Positions 59,345 through 64,000 of a stretch of 64,000 nucleotides of DNA are shown one piece after another (within the stretch, counting starts at the first letter, position 1; each line of letters opens with the position of its first letter). The stretch covers positions 46,687 through 110,686 of the forward strand of contig NZ_BIMA01000008.1 in assembly GCF_004000845.1 (NCBI RefSeq). The letters are read 5' to 3'. This DNA is from Paenibacillus koleovorans NBRC 103111 (GTDB lineage Bacteria > Bacillota > Bacilli > Paenibacillales > NBRC-103111). Both the position numbers and the translations under genes were made by a program. The notes below the pieces were generated by a model. It saw nothing but the letters and a program-made list of their open reading frames with translations. It did no database searches and was not told the origin of the DNA.

Positions 59345-60551
59345 GTTTTTCCGTATCGTGCAGAATGAATGGATCAAGCTGTTTCGGCGCCGCCGATTTC
59401 TCGTCGTCTTGGCGCTGGGGCTGGCGCTGGTCGCCTTTTACGCTTATTCGATGTATAGCGATAAGAAGAACAGCAACGAGTATAATGATCCGGCCTTCCA
59501 GCAAATGAGGATGCAGCAGCGCATCGACCGACTGGAAACGATGAAAACGACCGACACCGGCTTGACGGAGGAACGGAAGAAATCGATCGATCTGGAAATC
59601 GCCAATACCCGCGAGCAGATGAAGCTGGTCGAGCAGGAAGCGGCCAACTCGTCACAGACGCCGGTTTTCGACGAAGCAAAGCAGAAGCAGCAGTTGGAGA
59701 ACATCAAGAAGCAGCTCGAGAACGTCCCCCCAGGCGACTACAATATGAAAGCACGGCAGGAAATGACGATCAAGATGATGGAGTACCGGCTCGAGCATCA
59801 GCTCCCTACGGGGACTAACGATCGGTTCAGCATGTGGAAGCTCGTGGTACAATTTTTGGATGTCGGTACGCAAGTGTTCATCCCGTTGCTCTGCGTTCTG
59901 TTGGTGGCGGACATGGTATCCGGCGAGCAAACGGGGGGAACGATCAAGCTGCTCCTCACGCGGCCGCCGACCCGCGGGAAAATTTTGTTCGCCAAATACG
60001 TCACATCGGTTCTGGCCAGCGTGTTCGTCGTTGCGATCCTGCTCGGAGCGCTCGTGCTTAGCTTGCTCGGACTCGGCACGGAAGGCGCTCAGAATCCGGT
60101 CCCTATCGGGGTAGAGTACAACACGGTCGAACAGATGATTAACGGGAAAATGGGAACGGTAGCTGTGCCGGATTCGAGCCACATGAGTTTTATTTCGATG
60201 GAACGTTTCACCTGGATTTCCTTGTTGCTTACTCTGCTTGCTACGGTAGCCATGAGCACATTCGGCTTCTTCTGCTCGATGCTCGTTCGTTCGGCGGCAG
60301 TCAGCACGGGAATAGCCTTGGCGGTCGTCATCATCGGCACGATTCTCGGGCATTCGCTTACCGGCATACCGGCAATGAAGTTCTTATTCACAATGCATTA
60401 CAATTTGCCGTTCGCCTGGACGGGCGAGCTGTCGGAGCAGTTCGAGACGCCGATGTCACTGATGCAAAGTCTGAGTATTCTAGGCGCCTGGACGGTGGGC
60501 ATGTACTTGGCAGGTCATATTCTTTTCAAAAAGCGAGATGTGCTGGGCTAG
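59337..60551 (+). CDS. ABC-2 family exporter permease (BcrB-like)
   Basis: This 404-residue membrane protein has a first transmembrane helix at 17-35, a long extracytoplasmic or coiled-coil stretch (about 45-145; rich in Glu, Gln and Lys, AKQKQQLENIKKQLENVPPG) and five further helices, with the GTIKLLLTRPPTRGKILFAKY motif that contacts the ATPase. It is translationally coupled to the ATPase (8-base overlap). The exporter may act in self-protection against peptides. Confidence 0.9.
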   Translation: MAEFFRIVQNEWIKLFRRRRFLVVLALGLALVAFYAYSMYSDKKNSNEYNDPAFQQMRMQQRIDRLETMKTTDTGLTEERKKSIDLEIANTREQMKLVEQEAANSSQTPVFDEAKQKQQLENIKKQLENVPPGDYNMKARQEMTIKMMEYRLEHQLPTGTNDRFSMWKLVVQFLDVGTQVFIPLLCVLLVADMVSGEQTGGTIKLLLTRPPTRGKILFAKYVTSVLASVFVVAILLGALVLSLLGLGTEGAQNPVPIGVEYNTVEQMINGKMGTVAVPDSSHMSFISMERFTWISLLLTLLATVAMSTFGFFCSMLVRSAAVSTGIALAVVIIGTILGHSLTGIPAMKFLFTMHYNLPFAWTGELSEQFETPMSLMQSLSILGAWTVGMYLAGHILFKKRDVLG

Positions 60552-60569
60552 TGAATCACAAGCTAGTCG

Positions 60570-60609
60570 AAGCCTTCGTTTGGCTCCTTGGAGCCGGCGG
60601 AGGCTTTTT
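60570..60609 (+). terminator. Rho-independent terminator
   Basis: AAGCCTTCG and GGCTCC pair with GGAGCC and CGGAGGCTT, followed by TTTTT. The region 60610-60853 has no gene and contains a cre site. Confidence 0.8.
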
Positions 60610-60709
60610 GCCGCTAAGCAGCCCATCTCTTTTTTCACTGTTTCATTCTTTTTCCAGTCCAGGCAACAAACAATGAAGGATTGATAATAGCGACGATCCA
60701 CGGCCAAGA

Positions 60710-60723
60710 TGTAATCGCTTACT
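60710..60723 (+). promoter_or_regulatory. cre-like catabolite response element
   Basis: TGTAATCGCTTACT matches the relaxed cre consensus TGWAANCGNTNNCW at every position (13 of 14 of the strict form). It lies about 130 bases before the secreted lyase-like gene at 60854. Confidence 0.55.
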
Positions 60724-60853
60724 ATTAGAGCTGTAACCGGACGCGCAAGCCCCGGAACCCCGACCAGAGAGAGGAGGCACTTACAACTTAGACGGCACCT
60801 GGTGTTTACCCCATGACCCCCTCACTACATTTCGGAAGGAAAGGTGTGGATTT

Positions 60854-63800
60854 ATGCGAGCTTTCACCAAATGGTCCAAAAAAAGTTTCGTCATGCTGTT
60901 CGTGGTCGCCCTCTTGGCCACCTTGTTTCCCACGATCACATCGGCCGCCGTTCAATCGTTCTATGCCCCGGCTGAATCATCCGGCAGCGTCAGCGTGAAG
61001 CTATACCCGATGGAAAATGTAACGTCCGGCCAAACGAAGCTGGTCACCTTCGGCGTTCCGTTCCCTCGCGGCTCCATCACGCCGGCTAACGTCTCCAAGA
61101 TCCGCGTCCTGAAAGGCGGCGTGGAAATCCCTGCTTATGTAGAGATGCAGACGCCATGGAGACATATTACCAACAATTCGATCGACGGCGCTTCCGTTCG
61201 GGTTGCGCGCATCCAGATCCAGAACACGTTCACTTCCGTTTATCCGAACTTTGAAACGATTACCGTCGAGTGGGGTACCACGACCCGCACGCAAAATATC
61301 GCCACCTTGACGAATCCGCGTTCCGCCTGGCATCAGGTGACCTCCGGCACGTTTGTCTCCGCCGATAATGTGTATGAGCCGGATGTGTATGCGGTGCTGC
61401 CTAAGGACTTCCTGGCCAAAGGCGTGTTGAAGGCTACTCGGATGACGGCCTTTGACAGCAGCGTACCGGAGACTCTCTCGAATCCTACAACGATGGATGC
61501 GACCGAGCACTGGCCGGGCTACACCGAACGCGAGCATGCGATGAAAAACAATTTCTTCAGTCTGATCAACGAGGACGATCCGCTCGTAATTCCGGGCAAT
61601 TCCGGTTCCGGTTATCAGAGCGACTACAAGACCAACTTTGATCCATGGCTCTACGATCGCGCGGCAACCATGTACACCCTGTACATGCAGAACGGATCGC
61701 TGAAGGCACTTCGTGAAGCGACTCGAGCGACCGATTTTTACAAAGGCAAGCTGTATCCTTCGACGCAAACTCCTGCACGCGCCATCGGGCTGTTTACATT
61801 GAAAAATCCGAATCCGAACGGCTGGGCGGGCGGCAACGGAGCGATGTACAGCTACAATGAATCACTTGCCTACAACTACTGGCTGACGGGCGACAACGAG
61901 ATGCTTACTTGGATTCCGCTCATCGTGACGGCGCATGAAACGAACGACGAGCCGACGCGCTGGACTTCGAGCCTGGTCACTTGGACGGAACGCCATACGG
62001 CATTCCGCCTGCTCGCGAACCTGATCGCGTACGAGGTGACGGGCAACAGCACATATAAGACGAATGTGCAGACGCAAACCGACGATTTTATCTGGCACCA
62101 GAACGGCGCAGGCGGCGTCTTGCCATCGGGCCGGATCGACGGCGGCTTGTACCACTACGGCAGCCAGCACGGCGACGGGGTGTCGGGCGATTTGGTCGCT
62201 TCCTCCTGGATGTCGGTGCTGACGCAGGATGCGATGATCCGGGCTTATGCATTCACAGAAGATTCGAACATCGCGAACTTCATCAAGCGGATGGGAACGT
62301 TCCTGAATACCGCTTCGAAAGCCGACGCGTACCACATGTACGACACATACACCGGGACGCTTCGTTATCCCGACTATATGATGAAGTATGACGGGACGAC
62401 AGACGCTTCCAACGGGGAACGCGGCAGCTCTTCCAATCCTTACGGCGGCACGACAATCGAGCATAATCTGGACGTTTCCGGCGCGTTGCTGTGGGCCGAT
62501 TACTTTAACCAGCTGACCGGCGGATCCCCGAATACAACCTGGAAAAATACGATCAGCGATCTGTACTTTGGGTATGATATCGGCGTCAACTACTGGATTC
62601 GTCCTACAGGTCCTTCGGCGGCAGGCAAAACGGCTTACCGTGTCACGCCTAACCGGAAATGGGGCTGGGAGCATCGGACGACCGGTAGCTGGTCCTGGCT
62701 CGCTTCACAGATCTTGACTTCATCGCCTTCGGACACTACCCCTCCAACGGTATCGGTCACAGCGCCAACATCCGGAGCGACGGTGAGCGGCTCGATCACG
62801 CTGTCCGCGAACGCCTCGGATAATGTCGGCGTGGTAGGCGTTCAGTTCCGTGTGGACGGCTCGAATGTCGGTGCGGAGGATACGGTTTCGCCGTACTCGA
62901 TCTCATACAGCACGTTAGGGCTCAGCAACGGCTCGCACACGATTACGGCCGTCGCACGGGATGCCGCCGGTAACACGACGACATCGTCCGGTGTTACGGT
63001 GACCGTATCGAATTCGGATACGACGCCTCCAACGGTATCGGTCACTGCACCAACATCCGGAGCGACGGTGAGCGGCACGATCACGCTGTCCGCGAACGCT
63101 TCGGATAATGTCGGCGTGGTAGGCGTTCAGTTCCGTGTGGACGGCTCGAATGTCGGTGCGGAGGATACGGTTTCGCCGTACTCGATCTCATACAGCACGT
63201 TAGGGCTCAGCAACGGCTCGCACACGATTACGGCTGTTGCGAGGGATGCCGCCGGCAACACGACGACATCGTCCGGTGTTACGGTGACGGTATCGAATAG
63301 CGCTCCGACCGGGACGGCTACGTTCCAATATGGCGTGAGCGGTTATACGGGCACCAAGGACACCTCGATCAGCTCACAGGGTGGCGGCAACGGCTACAAC
63401 ATCAATAGCGGCACGATGAAGCTGTTCGATCAGACGGGTCAGGCGACACCGTATGAGATCAATTCGTTGATCCGCTTTGACAATCTGTCGCTGCCATCCG
63501 GTGCTACCGTGCAGACGGCAAAACTGACGCTGAAGGTCAGCACTTGGTCGTCGGGCTTCACGGCGCAAGGCCGCTACATGCTGGCGGATTACGATCCGAC
63601 CTCTTCCTCGATCGGCTGGGCGAACCGCAATGCCAGCTCCACCTGGTCGACGCCAGGCGCGAAAGGGAGCGGCACGGACTTCGTCTCGGGCAAATCGTTC
63701 TCGATCACCGGCTTCACCGCTACGGGCGTGCAGACGCGCGAAGTGAACCTGGATCCGGCCATCGTGCAAGGCTGGATCACCAATCCTTCAACGAACAAAG

Positions 63801-63904
63801 GCATTCTGCTGTTCATCGACCATACATCGAACATCGCGATGGACATCTACTCCTCGGAGGATGCGACGGCAAGCAACCGTCCTCTGCTGACGATCACTTA
63901 CTAG
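60854..63904 (+). CDS. Secreted multidomain protein: RIFT-barrel/alpha-toroid lyase-like, Ig-like repeats, DNRLRE
   Basis: This 1016-residue protein has a signal peptide (to about 31, ITSAA), an N-terminal beta-barrel (about 45-240; VKLYPMENVTSGQTKLVTFG, then VPFPRGSITPANVSKIRVLK), a helical region (about 260-620; WTERHTAFRLLANLIAYEVTG, YHYGSQHGDGVSGDLVAS), two nearly identical Big/Ig-like repeats (about 629-724 and 724-819; TPPTVSVTAPTSGATVSG) and a C-terminal DNRLRE domain (about 822-1016). The order barrel/sandwich/alpha-alpha toroid is that of exo-rhamnogalacturonan lyases (PcRGLX-like, PL26 type), so it may degrade pectin side chains, but no catalytic residue was proved. Its ATG follows AAGGAAAGG. 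A strong terminator follows. Confidence 0.8.
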   Translation: MRAFTKWSKKSFVMLFVVALLATLFPTITSAAVQSFYAPAESSGSVSVKLYPMENVTSGQTKLVTFGVPFPRGSITPANVSKIRVLKGGVEIPAYVEMQTPWRHITNNSIDGASVRVARIQIQNTFTSVYPNFETITVEWGTTTRTQNIATLTNPRSAWHQVTSGTFVSADNVYEPDVYAVLPKDFLAKGVLKATRMTAFDSSVPETLSNPTTMDATEHWPGYTEREHAMKNNFFSLINEDDPLVIPGNSGSGYQSDYKTNFDPWLYDRAATMYTLYMQNGSLKALREATRATDFYKGKLYPSTQTPARAIGLFTLKNPNPNGWAGGNGAMYSYNESLAYNYWLTGDNEMLTWIPLIVTAHETNDEPTRWTSSLVTWTERHTAFRLLANLIAYEVTGNSTYKTNVQTQTDDFIWHQNGAGGVLPSGRIDGGLYHYGSQHGDGVSGDLVASSWMSVLTQDAMIRAYAFTEDSNIANFIKRMGTFLNTASKADAYHMYDTYTGTLRYPDYMMKYDGTTDASNGERGSSSNPYGGTTIEHNLDVSGALLWADYFNQLTGGSPNTTWKNTISDLYFGYDIGVNYWIRPTGPSAAGKTAYRVTPNRKWGWEHRTTGSWSWLASQILTSSPSDTTPPTVSVTAPTSGATVSGSITLSANASDNVGVVGVQFRVDGSNVGAEDTVSPYSISYSTLGLSNGSHTITAVARDAAGNTTTSSGVTVTVSNSDTTPPTVSVTAPTSGATVSGTITLSANASDNVGVVGVQFRVDGSNVGAEDTVSPYSISYSTLGLSNGSHTITAVARDAAGNTTTSSGVTVTVSNSAPTGTATFQYGVSGYTGTKDTSISSQGGGNGYNINSGTMKLFDQTGQATPYEINSLIRFDNLSLPSGATVQTAKLTLKVSTWSSGFTAQGRYMLADYDPTSSSIGWANRNASSTWSTPGAKGSGTDFVSGKSFSITGFTATGVQTREVNLDPAIVQGWITNPSTNKGILLFIDHTSNIAMDIYSSEDATASNRPLLTITY
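62741..63310 (+). repeat. Tandem duplication of a 285-bp Ig-like-domain unit
   Basis: Two consecutive 95-codon units (62741-63025 and 63026-63310) are almost identical at DNA level, differing only at a few bases, inside the secreted lyase-like gene. The duplication must be recent or maintained by gene conversion. Confidence 0.9.
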
Positions 63905-63913
63905 AGTTGGAGA

Positions 63914-63963
63914 AAGAACCGTTCTGAGAGAGGCTGTGAGCGCTCAGACGGTTCTTTTTTTTC
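63914..63963 (+). terminator. Strong terminator of the secreted lyase gene
   Basis: AAGAACCGTTCTGAG pairs with CTCAGACGGTTCTT and is followed by eight Ts. Confidence 0.9.
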
Positions 63964-64000
63964 AAGATGTGTTTCAAAAGAAGTCTATTGGGGTAATCAG

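Noticed and set aside
1..64000. tRNA, rRNA, CRISPR arrays, prophage or integrative element
   Set aside because: No cloverleaf with CCA-type ends, no rRNA-like stretch, no regularly spaced repeats with unique spacers, and no integrase, terminase or transposase reading was found. Absence was judged by eye only.

Overview
The window looks like chromosomal DNA of a soil or plant-associated, GC-rich Bacillota of the Paenibacillus/Cohnella type. The reasons are strong Bacillus-type Shine-Dalgarno sequences with GTG and TTG starts, an S-layer-homology (SLH) anchored giant exoprotein, LplABC-type sugar uptake, several cre-like catabolite-repression boxes, a membrane-bound AraC sensor-regulator, and many small AraC/LacI/GntR/LysR-controlled carbohydrate loci. 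No tRNA, rRNA, CRISPR array, integrase or IS transposase was found. Family names come from reading the translations; no database was searched.

Layout. 1-6.4 kb: the 3' end of a copper-amine-oxidase-like domain gene, a cupin gene, and a 1780-residue secreted multidomain beta-helix protein with SLH anchors. 6.5-10.2 kb: a fatty-acid/sterol hydroxylase, then an opposed two-gene unit made of a ketoacyl synthase III fused to a haem-oxygenase-like diiron oxidase domain and an unknown 296-aa partner. 10.2-16.4 kb: a LysR regulator divergent from an Fe3+/phosphonate-type ABC importer that ends in an overlapping metallo-beta-lactamase-fold protein. 16.4-21 kb: an Rpn-like nuclease gene behind a structured leader, then an oxidoreductase/esterase/MFS operon. 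21-26.4 kb: an FAD enzyme opposite an AraC regulator, a 36-aa basic peptide gene, a degenerate HD-GYP protein and a VTT-family membrane protein.

26.5-32.5 kb is a pentonate catabolism locus: a GntR regulator fused to a solute-binding domain, a FAH-family 2-keto-3-deoxypentonate dehydratase candidate, a YjhG/YagF-like xylonate dehydratase and a ribokinase-like sugar kinase. 32.5-39 kb: a membrane AraC sensor divergent from an LplBCA sugar importer. 39-43 kb: a ferritin-like diiron protein divergent from an AraC regulator, then an Eis-like acetyltransferase. 43-47.5 kb: an AraC regulator divergent from an operon of an enolase-superfamily enzyme, an aldose-epimerase-like protein and an acetamidase-like protein. 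47.7-51.1 kb: an orphan BceB-like permease, a small export protein, an AT-rich repeat and a PD-(D/E)XK-HTH protein. 51.2-55.9 kb: PhyH dioxygenase, AraC and LacI genes opposite an FAD oxidoreductase. 55.9-64 kb: a small membrane protein, a WG-repeat/RsiV-like protein, a BcrAB-type ABC exporter, and a secreted rhamnogalacturonan-lyase-like protein with tandem Ig-like repeats and a DNRLRE domain.

Taken together, most of the window serves sensing, uptake and breakdown of plant polysaccharides and sugar acids, controlled locally by eight recognisable one-component regulators and globally by CcpA-like cre sites. The least explained part is the synthase-oxidase fusion locus at 7.4-10.2 kb.
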